Shown in pieces: positions 1-6,871 of a stretch of 9,597 nucleotides of DNA (position 1 is its first letter; the number at the start of each line of letters is the position of its first letter). The notes below the pieces were generated by a model. That model had not been told where the DNA came from. It did not search any database and worked only from the letters and a program-made list of their open reading frames with translations. Source of the stretch: an uncultured Altererythrobacter sp. (GTDB lineage: Bacteria > Pseudomonadota > Alphaproteobacteria > Sphingomonadales > Sphingomonadaceae); assembly GCA_946886175.1 (NCBI GenBank), contig CAMPIA010000035.1, forward strand, positions 1-9,597, in the 5' to 3' direction. Made by a program: the position numbers and the translations under genes.

Positions 1-744
1 CTCGGCATCAAGCTCGAGAACGTCACCGTGGGCATGCTCGGCGAAGCCAAGCGCGTCACCATCGACAAGGACAACACCACGATCGTCGACGGCGCCGGTT
101 CGGCCGACGACATCAAGGCGCGCGTCGGTGAAATCCGCACCCAGATCGACAACACCTCGAGCGACTACGACCGCGAGAAGCTGCAAGAGCGTCTCGCCAA
201 GCTGGCCGGCGGCGTTGCCGTGATCAAGGTCGGCGGCGCCTCCGAAGTCGAGGTGAAGGAACGCAAGGACCGCGTCGACGACGCGCTCCATGCGACCCGT
301 GCCGCGGTCGAGGAAGGTATCGTTCCGGGCGGCGGCGTTGCGCTGCTGTATGCCACTGCAGCCCTCGAGGGCCTCAGCGGCGAGAACGACGACCAGACGC
401 GCGGTGTCGATATCGTTCGCCGCGCACTGCAGTCGCCGCTCCGCCAGATCGCCGAGAACGCGGGCCACGACGGCGCGGTCGTCGCAGGCAAGCTGATCGA
501 CAGCAACGACGAGACGCTCGGCTTCAACGCCGCGACCGACGTTTACGAGAACCTGGTCACGGCCGGCGTGATCGACCCGACCAAGGTCGTTCGTACCGCG
601 CTGCAGGATGCGGCCTCGGTCGCCGGTCTGCTGATCACCACCGAAGCGGCGATCTGCGAGAGGCCCGAAGACAAGGCCTCCGGCGGCGGCGGCGGCATGC
701 CCGACATGGGCGGCATGGGCGGAATGGGCGGCATGGGCTTCTAA
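1..744 (+). CDS. groEL: 60 kDa chaperonin GroEL, C-terminal part (5' end cut by the window)
   Basis: This is the C-terminal 247 residues of the ATP-dependent cytosolic folding chaperonin, which works as a double seven-membered ring capped by GroES. The reading frame is open from base 1, so the start lies outside the window. The hallmark segments [29 protein letters not shown] and the glycine triplet after IVP are all present. The second Asp of RVDDALH (codon 94, bases 280-282) matches the ATPase aspartate D398 of E. coli GroEL, so codon 1 corresponds to about residue 305. The protein ends in the flexible Gly-Gly-Met repeat tail typical of GroEL. A strong terminator follows within 30 bases, so this is the last gene of its operon, presumably groES-groEL. 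Nothing looks broken. Identification is essentially certain. Confidence 0.98.
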   Translation, partial: LGIKLENVTVGMLGEAKRVTIDKDNTTIVDGAGSADDIKARVGEIRTQIDNTSSDYDREKLQERLAKLAGGVAVIKVGGASEVEVKERKDRVDDALHATRAAVEEGIVPGGGVALLYATAALEGLSGENDDQTRGVDIVRRALQSPLRQIAENAGHDGAVVAGKLIDSNDETLGFNAATDVYENLVTAGVIDPTKVVRTALQDAASVAGLLITTEAAICERPEDKASGGGGGMPDMGGMGGMGGMGF

Positions 745-771
745 GCCCCGCCATCTCGTAAATGACACCGG

Positions 772-808
772 AGGGCCCGGCGGAGCGATCCGCCGGGCCC
801 TTTCGTTT
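772..808 (+). terminator. Rho-independent terminator of groEL
   Basis: A perfect 13-base stem (772-784 with 789-801) is closed by a four-base GCGA loop of the stable GNRA type and followed by TTTCGTTT. It begins 28 bases after the groEL stop codon. It should end the groEL transcript and separate it from the next gene on the same strand. Confidence 0.93.
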
Positions 809-904
809 GCGCGGCACGATTTACCGCGCGGCTCATTGTCCGGGTGGGAGGCTACTTCGCGACGGAGGCGATCGCTGAGACGCCGGGAAAAGCAGCGCCG
901 CACG

Positions 905-2842
905 ATGGTCGAGCGGCAGATCCGCCGCCGCGGGATCGGCGATCCGCGCATTCTCGCGGCGTTCGGCGAGGTACCGCGCGAGCGCTTCGTGCCCGCGAAC
1001 ATGGCCGAATTCGCCTACGACGACGGCCCGCTGCCGATCGGCGAAGGGCAGACGATCAGCCAGCCCTATATCGTCGCCTGCATGATCGATGCCGCCGAGA
1101 TCGGCGCGGACAGCCGCGTGCTCGAGGTGGGCGCGGGGTCGGGCTACGCCGCCGCGGTGCTTGCGCGCATCGCGCGGCAGGTCTTCGCGATCGAGCGGCA
1201 CGAGAAGCTGGCGCGGCAGGCGCGCGAGCGGATCGATGCGCTCGGCTACGACAACTGCACGGTGCTCGCGGGCGACGGAATGCAGGGACTGGCGGCGGAG
1301 GCGCCGTTCGATGCGATTCTCGTCGCCGCGCGCGGTATCGAGGCGCCGGAGGCGCTGAAACGACAGCTCGCGGTCGGCGGGCGGTTGGTCATTCCGGTCG
1401 GCGGCGAGGACGTTCAACAGCTCAGCTGCGTGATCCGGACCTACGAAACGACGTGGGAGAGCCACGACATCGCACCGGTGCGCTTCGTGCCGCTGCTGCC
1501 CGGCGCGGTGCCCGAGGATGGCTCGCGCGCGGCGAGCGACCATCGGCCCGCGCGCGAGCGGAGCCTGCCCGAGCTGATCGCCGAGGCCGCAATCCCGCTC
1601 GGCGACATCGACGAGCCAGCCTTCGCCTCCGCCTTCGATCGTTACGCCGACCGGCGCGTGGTCATGCTCGGCGAATGCAGCCACGGCACGCACGAGTTCT
1701 ACGCCGCCCGCGCCGCGATCACGCGCCATCTGGTGGAGCAACACGGGTTCACGATCGTCGCGGTCGAGGGCGACTGGCCCGACGCCGCCGCCTACGACCG
1801 CTACATCCGCGGGCTGCCGCCGCGCGAGGATGCGCCCCCACCCTTCCAACGCTTCCCCACATGGATGTGGCGCAACACGGTCGTGCCCGGCCTCCTGCGT
1901 GATCTCAGGGCGCTCAACCAGGGCCGCGCGGAAGCGGGGCAAGCGGGCTTCTACGGGCTCGACATCTACAACATGTCGGGCTCGATCGAGGCGGTGCTGG
2001 CCTATCTCGACGAGCACGATGCCCAAGCCGCAAAGGTCGCGCGCGAACGCTACGGCTGCCTGACCCCGTGGCAGGCCGATCCGGCGACCTATGGCCGCGC
2101 GGCCCTGCGCAAGGGCTATGCCGAATGCGAGGCGGCGGTCGTGGCGCAGTGCCGCGACCTCCTCGCGCGGGCGCTGGAAGCGGACGGCGAGAGCTTCGGC
2201 GCGGCGATGAACGCGCGGCTCGTCGCCTCGGCCGAACGCTACTACCGCGCGATGTACTACGGCGGCGCGGAAAGCTGGAACCTGCGCGACGGCCATATGG
2301 CCGAAACGCTCGAGCATCTCCTCGCAGCGCGCGGGCCCCGCGCCAAGGCGGTGGTCTGGGCGCACAACAGCCATATCGGCGATGCGCGCGCGACCGACAT
2401 GGGCCGGGCGCGCGGCGAACACAACATCGGCCAGCTCGCGCGCGAGAAATGGGGGGAGGAGGTCGCGCTGATCGGCTTCGGCACCCACACCGGCACGGTT
2501 TCGGCGGCGAGCGACTGGGACGGCGAGCGCGAGGTCAAGCGCGTGCTTCCCTCGCGCCGCGACAGCTACGAACGGCTATGCCACGACAGCGGCGTAGCGC
2601 GCTTCCTGCTCGACCTCTCGGCCGACCCGGCGCTCGCACCGCGCCTGTCCGAACCGCTGCTCGAACGCTTCATCGGGGTGATCTACCGCCCCGAGACCGA
2701 GCGCTGGAGCCACTACAGCGAATCCATCCTGGCCGAGCAGTTCGACGCCTACGTCTGGTTCGACGAGACCCGTGCCCTCGAACCGCTCGCCCGGCGCGAA
2801 CCGCACGATCAGGCGCCGGAGACCTGGCCGTTCGGGCTCTAG
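905..2842 (+). CDS. Fusion: protein-L-isoaspartate O-methyltransferase + erythromycin-esterase-like hydrolase
   Basis: Numbering is from the ATG at 905 (645 residues). Residues 1-205 form a PCMT domain, which repairs isoaspartyl residues using S-adenosylmethionine. It has the substrate-side motif TISQPYIVA (50-58), the SAM-binding loop VLEVGAGSGY (72-81) and the closing VRFVPLLPG. After a short linker, residues 225-635 match the erythromycin esterase family. LGECSHGTHEFY carries E257 and H260, R269 lies nine residues beyond H260, and AHNSHIG carries H487 and H490. These spacings match the E43/H46/R55 and H285/H288 active-site sets of EreB. One frame covers both domains, so it is a true fusion and not a frameshift. 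The esterase half's substrate is unknown, and macrolide resistance should not be assumed. There is no signal peptide, so it is probably cytosolic. The start is uncertain: an in-frame CTG at 875 has GGAGG six bases upstream, and the frame stays open to a TTG at 836. Confidence 0.9.
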   Translation: MVERQIRRRGIGDPRILAAFGEVPRERFVPANMAEFAYDDGPLPIGEGQTISQPYIVACMIDAAEIGADSRVLEVGAGSGYAAAVLARIARQVFAIERHEKLARQARERIDALGYDNCTVLAGDGMQGLAAEAPFDAILVAARGIEAPEALKRQLAVGGRLVIPVGGEDVQQLSCVIRTYETTWESHDIAPVRFVPLLPGAVPEDGSRAASDHRPARERSLPELIAEAAIPLGDIDEPAFASAFDRYADRRVVMLGECSHGTHEFYAARAAITRHLVEQHGFTIVAVEGDWPDAAAYDRYIRGLPPREDAPPPFQRFPTWMWRNTVVPGLLRDLRALNQGRAEAGQAGFYGLDIYNMSGSIEAVLAYLDEHDAQAAKVARERYGCLTPWQADPATYGRAALRKGYAECEAAVVAQCRDLLARALEADGESFGAAMNARLVASAERYYRAMYYGGAESWNLRDGHMAETLEHLLAARGPRAKAVVWAHNSHIGDARATDMGRARGEHNIGQLAREKWGEEVALIGFGTHTGTVSAASDWDGEREVKRVLPSRRDSYERLCHDSGVARFLLDLSADPALAPRLSEPLLERFIGVIYRPETERWSHYSESILAEQFDAYVWFDETRALEPLARREPHDQAPETWPFGL

Positions 2843-2843
2843 T

Positions 2844-5048
2844 TCAACCGCCCTTGCGGCTTGCCTCGGCCGCCGCGACGACTTCGGCGGGCCAGGTCAC
2901 CTGGGTCTGGGTCTGCGGGTTGAACACGTTCCCCGGATATTGCGCCGCCTTCGCCGCGGCGATCTCGGCTTCGGTGAGGAACTCGCTCGGAACCAGTTCG
3001 AACACATCGATCCCGCGCGTGATCTCGGTCGCGTAGATGCGCCCGTCGTACCAGTAGGCGGACCAGTAGCCGCCGGTCACCAGCTGGTCCTTGTCGACCG
3101 GGCCGCGATCGAAATAGGCGATCTCGACCGGGTTCTCGGCGTCGGTGAAGTCGATCACGCTGATCCCGCCCTGATACCAGGCCTGGACGAAGATATCGCG
3201 CCCCGGCACCGGAACGATCGAACCGTTGTGCGCGACGCAGTTCTCGGTGTCGGTCTGCGGCGCGGGCATCTTGTAGAGGCTCTTGAACTCGAGCTCGCCG
3301 TCCTCGATCGCGTAGATCGCATCGGCGCCCCAATTGGTCGGATCGCCCGCCTGGCAGCGCGGCCGCGCGCCGCCGCCCCATTCGTCGGTGAACAGCACCT
3401 TGGTGCCGTCGTTGTTGAAGGTCGCCGAGTGCCAATAGGCGAAGCCCTTGTCGGTCACGGCGTCGATCCGCGTCGGCTTGAGCGGGTCGGAGATGTCGAG
3501 GATGATCCCGTTGCCCGAGCACGCGCCCGCCGCGATGTCCTTCGCCGGGAACACGGTGATGTCGTGGCACATGTCGGTGCGGGTCGTATCCTGCGTCCCC
3601 TCCCCGTGGTCGCCGCCGCGCCACAGGCCGGCGATCTGGCCATCGGCGGCGAACACGCGCGGACGGTCGACGATGCGCGCGGCGGCGGGATCGGCGACCG
3701 GGATTTCGATCACGTCGATCGAGAACAGCGCGGTGCGGTCGTCGCCCGGCGAATCGATGCAGCCTTCGAGCTCATCCTCCTCGCGCACATAGGACGTGCC
3801 CGAATTGTAGACCACGATCCGCCGGACGTCGGCCGAGACCACCGAATGCGTGTGGCTGCCGCGGCAGGTCTGCACCTGGCCGACCTGGACCGGGCGGGTC
3901 ACGTCGGAGATGTCGAAGATGCGGATCCCGCGGAAGCGCTCCTCGCTCACCTTGTCGCTCACGCCCTGCAAGCCGCAGTCGACCCGCGCGCGCGCGTCCT
4001 GCACGCTCATGATGAGCAGGTCGCCGACGATCGAGACGTCGCCCTGACCGCCGGGGCAGACCGTCGAGCTGACCAGTTGCGGCACGCCGTTCGCGCCCAG
4101 GCGATAGGCGTTGAACCCGTGATAGTTGCCCGCCACCAGCAGGTCGCCCGAGAACGCCATGTCGGTGTTGGCGAACGAGAGCAGCGACCCGCGCTCGCCG
4201 AATTCGGGTTCGGGCGGCTCGCCGTCCTTCGCGGGCTTATCCGTCTGTTCGGCCTCTTCGCCCTCCTTCGCCGGCTTGACCGGTTGCAGCCCCGCGGGAT
4301 TTTCGGGATCGAAGAACCCGGCCGGCTTGGGCAGCGCCGCGACCAGCCGCATGTTCTCGATCGCCTGCCCCGCATCGCGAAAGCCGGGCGCGAGCGCCAC
4401 GCGCGGATCGGTCGAGAGCCCGGCGAGAATGGCGTTCATCCGCTCGATCTCGGCTTCCTGATCGCTCACCACGTCGTTGGTGAATTCGAACATCACCGGC
4501 TGATAGGCCGTCCCCGGTTGCTGATGGAGCTGCTCGACCATGTCGATCGCGCCCTGATGGTGCGCGATCATCAGCTCGAGGAACATCCGGTCGAACGCGG
4601 TGCCCTCGGCCGCGGCAAGCTGGGCCATCTGCTCCGGGCTCGCCATCCCCTTCATCGCGGCGTGATGATGCGCGTGGCCCATGCCCGCCATCGCGACCTC
4701 CTCGTTCCGGTCGCGCAGCCATTCGGTCATGAACTTCATCTCGTCGCTCTGGCTGGCGTCGATGCGCCCGCCGACCGCGACGATATCGGGATTGTTGGTC
4801 CGCTCGTCGACCAGCGAGGCCATGTCGACCGCCTGCTGGTGGTGCACGATCATGCCCTGCATGAACGCGACGTCGGCCGGGGAATAGGCGGTGTTCGCAA
4901 GTTCGGTCGCTTCCTCCGCGGTGAGCGTGGTGGTCGCTTCGCCGGGCGCGCCGGGCTGGAGGATCGGCGCCTCCTGCGCGGCGAGCGAAGCGGCGGTGGC
5001 GAGCAGGCTGGCGGCAAGCGACAGGCCGGCGATCCGGTGTGCGGTCAT
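2844..5048 (-). CDS. Exported DUF305 - LVIVD-repeat beta-propeller protein
   Basis: The 734-residue protein starts with a signal peptide (about 1-24, cut near SLAA/QEAP). Two DUF305 modules follow. One is around FMQGMIVHHQQAVDMA (62-77) and the other around FLELMIAHHQGAIDMV (156-171). Between them lies the His/Met-rich stretch MGHAHHHAAMKGM (123-135). Some DUF305 proteins, such as cyanobacterial CopM, bind copper, so metal binding is plausible. A Pro/Lys/Glu-rich linker (245-285) leads to a propeller-like region (288-690) with LVIVD-type strands such as GIRIFDISD, GIILDISDP and GISVIDFTD. That region holds all eight cysteines (331, 358, 395, 430, 494, 510, 565, 604), an even number that suits disulfides outside the cytoplasm. 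The ATG at 5048 has AAGGGGA nine bases upstream. The gene stands alone, divergent from the host-attachment gene and convergent with the PCMT fusion. Its exact role is unknown. Confidence 0.9.
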   Translation of the reverse strand: MTAHRIAGLSLAASLLATAASLAAQEAPILQPGAPGEATTTLTAEEATELANTAYSPADVAFMQGMIVHHQQAVDMASLVDERTNNPDIVAVGGRIDASQSDEMKFMTEWLRDRNEEVAMAGMGHAHHHAAMKGMASPEQMAQLAAAEGTAFDRMFLELMIAHHQGAIDMVEQLHQQPGTAYQPVMFEFTNDVVSDQEAEIERMNAILAGLSTDPRVALAPGFRDAGQAIENMRLVAALPKPAGFFDPENPAGLQPVKPAKEGEEAEQTDKPAKDGEPPEPEFGERGSLLSFANTDMAFSGDLLVAGNYHGFNAYRLGANGVPQLVSSTVCPGGQGDVSIVGDLLIMSVQDARARVDCGLQGVSDKVSEERFRGIRIFDISDVTRPVQVGQVQTCRGSHTHSVVSADVRRIVVYNSGTSYVREEDELEGCIDSPGDDRTALFSIDVIEIPVADPAAARIVDRPRVFAADGQIAGLWRGGDHGEGTQDTTRTDMCHDITVFPAKDIAAGACSGNGIILDISDPLKPTRIDAVTDKGFAYWHSATFNNDGTKVLFTDEWGGGARPRCQAGDPTNWGADAIYAIEDGELEFKSLYKMPAPQTDTENCVAHNGSIVPVPGRDIFVQAWYQGGISVIDFTDAENPVEIAYFDRGPVDKDQLVTGGYWSAYWYDGRIYATEITRGIDVFELVPSEFLTEAEIAAAKAAQYPGNVFNPQTQTQVTWPAEVVAAAEASRKGG

Positions 5049-5056
5049 TTTCGTGC

Positions 5057-5091
5057 GTCCCCTTGAAATATCCTCAGGCGTGAAAGGGGAC
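5057..5091 (-). promoter_or_regulatory. Inverted repeat masking the ribosome binding site of the DUF305-LVIVD gene
   Basis: The arms 5057-5064 and 5084-5091 are perfect 8-base complements separated by 19 bases. On the minus-strand transcript the downstream arm contains the whole Shine-Dalgarno sequence AAGGGGA (5058-5064). The folded RNA would therefore hide the ribosome binding site nine bases before the ATG. The same repeat could instead be a DNA operator. A TTGACT -35-like box lies at 5106-5111 on the minus strand, but no good -10 follows it. Whether the transcript includes the upstream arm is therefore unknown. Confidence 0.45.
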
Positions 5092-5177
5092 TATCGCGGC
5101 CCCCGAGTCAAGACACCCGCCGTCGAGCGCTATGCGCAGTTCGTCGGCAAACGGCCCGGCGCGCGCGATACCGGGGC

Positions 5178-5202
5178 GCAACATTTTTCCCGCTCGTCCG
5201 TT
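5178..5202 (+). promoter_or_regulatory. EcfG-type (general stress sigma factor) promoter candidate
   Basis: GCAAC (5178-5182), a 16-base spacer, then CGTT (5199-5202). The alphaproteobacterial general-stress consensus is GGAAC-N16/17-CGTT, so this differs at one base and has allowed spacing. Transcription would start near 5209, just before the AAGGAG ribosome binding site of the host-attachment gene. I saw no convincing housekeeping promoter there. Confidence 0.45.
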
Positions 5203-5230
5203 GGTTGGCATAACAAGGAGACATGCACCG

Positions 5231-5638
5231 ATGAAATTGCCGCACAAGGCCCATGTTGCGCTCGTGGACGGAGAGACCTTCGTGATCATGCGGAACAAGG
5301 GCCAGCCGTTCGAACCCTCGCTTGAAACGGTCGAGAAGCCCGATCTTTCGAAGACCAATTTCAGCGCCGGCGTGCGCCATCAGGATCCGGTCAGCCAGCA
5401 GCACGGGCGCACCGACCTCAACGAACTGGCCCACGGCGCAGCCGCCGCCGAGTGGCTCAACGCCAAGGCGATCGCGGGAGAATTCGACGACGTGCTGGTG
5501 ATCGCCGATCCCAAGACGCTCGGCGAAATGCGGCGCCACTATCACGTCGAGCTCGAAAAGCGCCTCGTCGGCGAGATCGCCAAGACGATGACCGGCGAGA
5601 CCAGCGACCGCATCGCGGGAGCGATCGCCGCCGCCTGA
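5231..5638 (+). CDS. Host-attachment family protein (baeRF-like)
   Basis: This 135-residue cytosolic protein has no signal peptide or membrane segment. It matches the family named for an Agrobacterium protein required for attachment to host cells, later grouped with bacterial relatives of the eukaryotic/archaeal release-factor fold. Visible family traits are an N-terminal strand with VALVDGE and an FVIMRNKG hairpin, a variable middle rich in Asp/Gln/His, DDVLVIADPKTLGEMRRHY, and the closing LEKRLVGEIAKTMTG. The start is the ATG at 5231, chosen because AAGGAG (5215-5220) sits ten bases upstream; the frame is open further back but lacks such a site. Its biochemical role is not established, and members are common in free-living alphaproteobacteria, so adhesion is doubtful. 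The upstream EcfG-like promoter suggests stress induction. It lies 104 bases before the serine hydrolase gene with no terminator between, so read-through is possible. Confidence 0.87.
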   Translation: MKLPHKAHVALVDGETFVIMRNKGQPFEPSLETVEKPDLSKTNFSAGVRHQDPVSQQHGRTDLNELAHGAAAAEWLNAKAIAGEFDDVLVIADPKTLGEMRRHYHVELEKRLVGEIAKTMTGETSDRIAGAIAAA

Positions 5639-5720
5639 CCCCTTTCATCGCTGATGAGCACCAGCTCGTCGCCAGTCCGCTATTCGCCGGAATCCGAACC
5701 CGTTAAGCCGTTGCAAACCA

Positions 5721-5728
5721 AGGGAGGG
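5721..5728 (+). promoter_or_regulatory. Ribosome binding site of the serine hydrolase gene
   Basis: AGGGAGGG ends 14 bases before the ATG at 5743. The motif is strong but the spacing is longer than usual. No alternative in-frame start codon lies between it and that ATG, so it still supports this start. Confidence 0.6.
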
Positions 5729-5742
5729 TTACAACGGCCGAC

Positions 5743-6786
5743 ATGGCATTGGGATCGCGAATCGCAAAGGGACTGGCGGGGGCGCTCGCGCTCGGCCTCG
5801 CTGCAACGCAACCGGTTCACGCGCAGACCGCAAATTTCGAGGCGGTGTTCGACAGTACGTTCGGCACCGAATCGCGCGCGCCGCGAACGTTCGAGGCGAT
5901 CTACGAAAGCGGCTTCGAGCGACGTGTCGCACTCGCCGCCGACGGCGAGGAGGGGCGCATCGGCGTCGCTGTGCTCGACCTCGCGACGGGCGAGGAGTTC
6001 GCGGTTCTCGGCGATCAGCGCTTCCCGATGGCCAGCACCAGCAAGATCGCCATCGCCGCGACCTTCATGGAAGGCGTTGAACAGGGCCGCTGGAGCCTGT
6101 CGAGCGAATTTCCGCTGCTGGTTCCCGTGCGTTCGGCGGCGTTTTCAACCGTCAAGGCGCCAGTGAGGGAAGGAAAGCATCTGCCCGCGCGCGAGCTGAT
6201 CGAACTGATGATCACCCGTTCGAGCAATTCGGCGACCGACGGACTGCTCGCCGCGGTCGGCGGGCCCAAGGCGGTCAACGACTGGATGCGCCGCGCCGGG
6301 ATCGAGGATTTCCAGCTCACCCGCGATATCGCCACACTGGTGCGCGACGACGGCGAGATCGACCCCGCGCGCGCGATCGACTTGCGCGACAGCGCCACGC
6401 CGCGCGCAATGACCGAACTGCTCGCCGGGCTCTATCAGGGCCGCTGGCTGAACGAGAGCAGCCGCCGGGTGATAATCGGCGCGATGGAGCGCTGCCGCAC
6501 CGGCAAGCGCCGCATTCCCGCGCTGCTGCCCGCGAGCGCACTGATCGCGCACAAGACCGGTTCGCTCAACAACACTTCGAGCGATATCGGCATCGTCAAC
6601 ACGCCCGACGGGCGCGCCTTCGCGGTCGCGATCTACGTCACCGGGCAGGGTTCGCGCCCCGCACGCGAAGCCCGCATCGCGCAGATCGCCCGCGCGGTCT
6701 ATTCGGGCTACGACAATCCGAACGGCCGGACCTGGGCCGATGCGAGCTATACCGCCGCGGGCGAAGTGGTCGCGGCCAGCCCCTAG
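5743..6786 (+). CDS. Exported class A beta-lactamase-fold serine hydrolase
   Basis: The 347-residue protein begins with a signal peptide (about 1-27, cut after PVHA), so it acts in the periplasm. The fold motifs are in order: SxxK as S98-T-S-K101, an SDN-like S160-S161-N162 within MITRSSNSATD, and K271-T-G-S. RCRTG (250-254) and DLRDSATP (213-220) also match class A enzymes. A normal omega-loop ExxLN is absent. Aligned back from D216 (as Ambler D179), R201 fits R164, and D203 falls where the deacylating Glu166 would be, with E205 nearby. An extra N-terminal segment (30-66) carries a duplicated FEA-type motif. It may be a penicillin-interacting hydrolase, a weak beta-lactamase or a cell-wall enzyme; resistance cannot be concluded. 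It is followed by a strong terminator. Confidence 0.86.
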   Translation: MALGSRIAKGLAGALALGLAATQPVHAQTANFEAVFDSTFGTESRAPRTFEAIYESGFERRVALAADGEEGRIGVAVLDLATGEEFAVLGDQRFPMASTSKIAIAATFMEGVEQGRWSLSSEFPLLVPVRSAAFSTVKAPVREGKHLPARELIELMITRSSNSATDGLLAAVGGPKAVNDWMRRAGIEDFQLTRDIATLVRDDGEIDPARAIDLRDSATPRAMTELLAGLYQGRWLNESSRRVIIGAMERCRTGKRRIPALLPASALIAHKTGSLNNTSSDIGIVNTPDGRAFAVAIYVTGQGSRPAREARIAQIARAVYSGYDNPNGRTWADASYTAAGEVVAASP

Positions 6787-6816
6787 CCGTCGCGACGTCC
6801 GCACCGCCCAACGAGA

Positions 6817-6852
6817 AAGGGCGGCGCCTCGCGGCGCCGCCCTTCCCTTTTT
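6817..6852. terminator. Terminator between the convergent serine hydrolase and lipoprotein genes
   Basis: A perfect 12-base stem (6817-6828 with 6833-6844) with a TCGC loop is followed on the plus strand by CCCTTTTT. It lies 30 bases after the serine hydrolase stop. Read from the minus strand, the same stem lies downstream of the lipoprotein gene but is followed only by TTTCTCG. It is therefore strong in the plus direction and weaker in the other. Confidence 0.9.
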
Positions 6853-6871
6853 CGCTAGACGAAAGCGAAGA

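Noticed and set aside
675..741. Repeated GGC-GGC/ATG-GGC units at the end of groEL
   Set aside because: This is the normal Gly-Gly-Met tail of GroEL and not an independent repeat element.
833..2488. A 551-codon open frame on the minus strand
   Set aside because: It is antisense to the PCMT-esterase fusion with intact motifs; the product is only an Arg/Ala/Val/His-rich shadow.
1560..2800. Macrolide resistance gene
   Set aside because: The erythromycin esterase family is broad; catalytic residues are present but the fusion to PCMT and lack of mobile-element context give no support for antibiotic resistance.
2772..5066. A 764-codon open frame on the plus strand
   Set aside because: It is antisense to the DUF305-LVIVD gene, which has a signal peptide, domains and a ribosome binding site. 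The shadow product has no recognisable domain.
5132..5230. An extended start for the host-attachment protein
   Set aside because: The extra residues lack family similarity, and the ATG at 5231 has AAGGAG at the right distance and an upstream promoter candidate that would lie inside the extension.
5645..5657. Small hairpin TCATC-GCT-GATGA after the host-attachment gene
   Set aside because: Five base pairs without a T-tract are too weak to be a terminator and are expected by chance.
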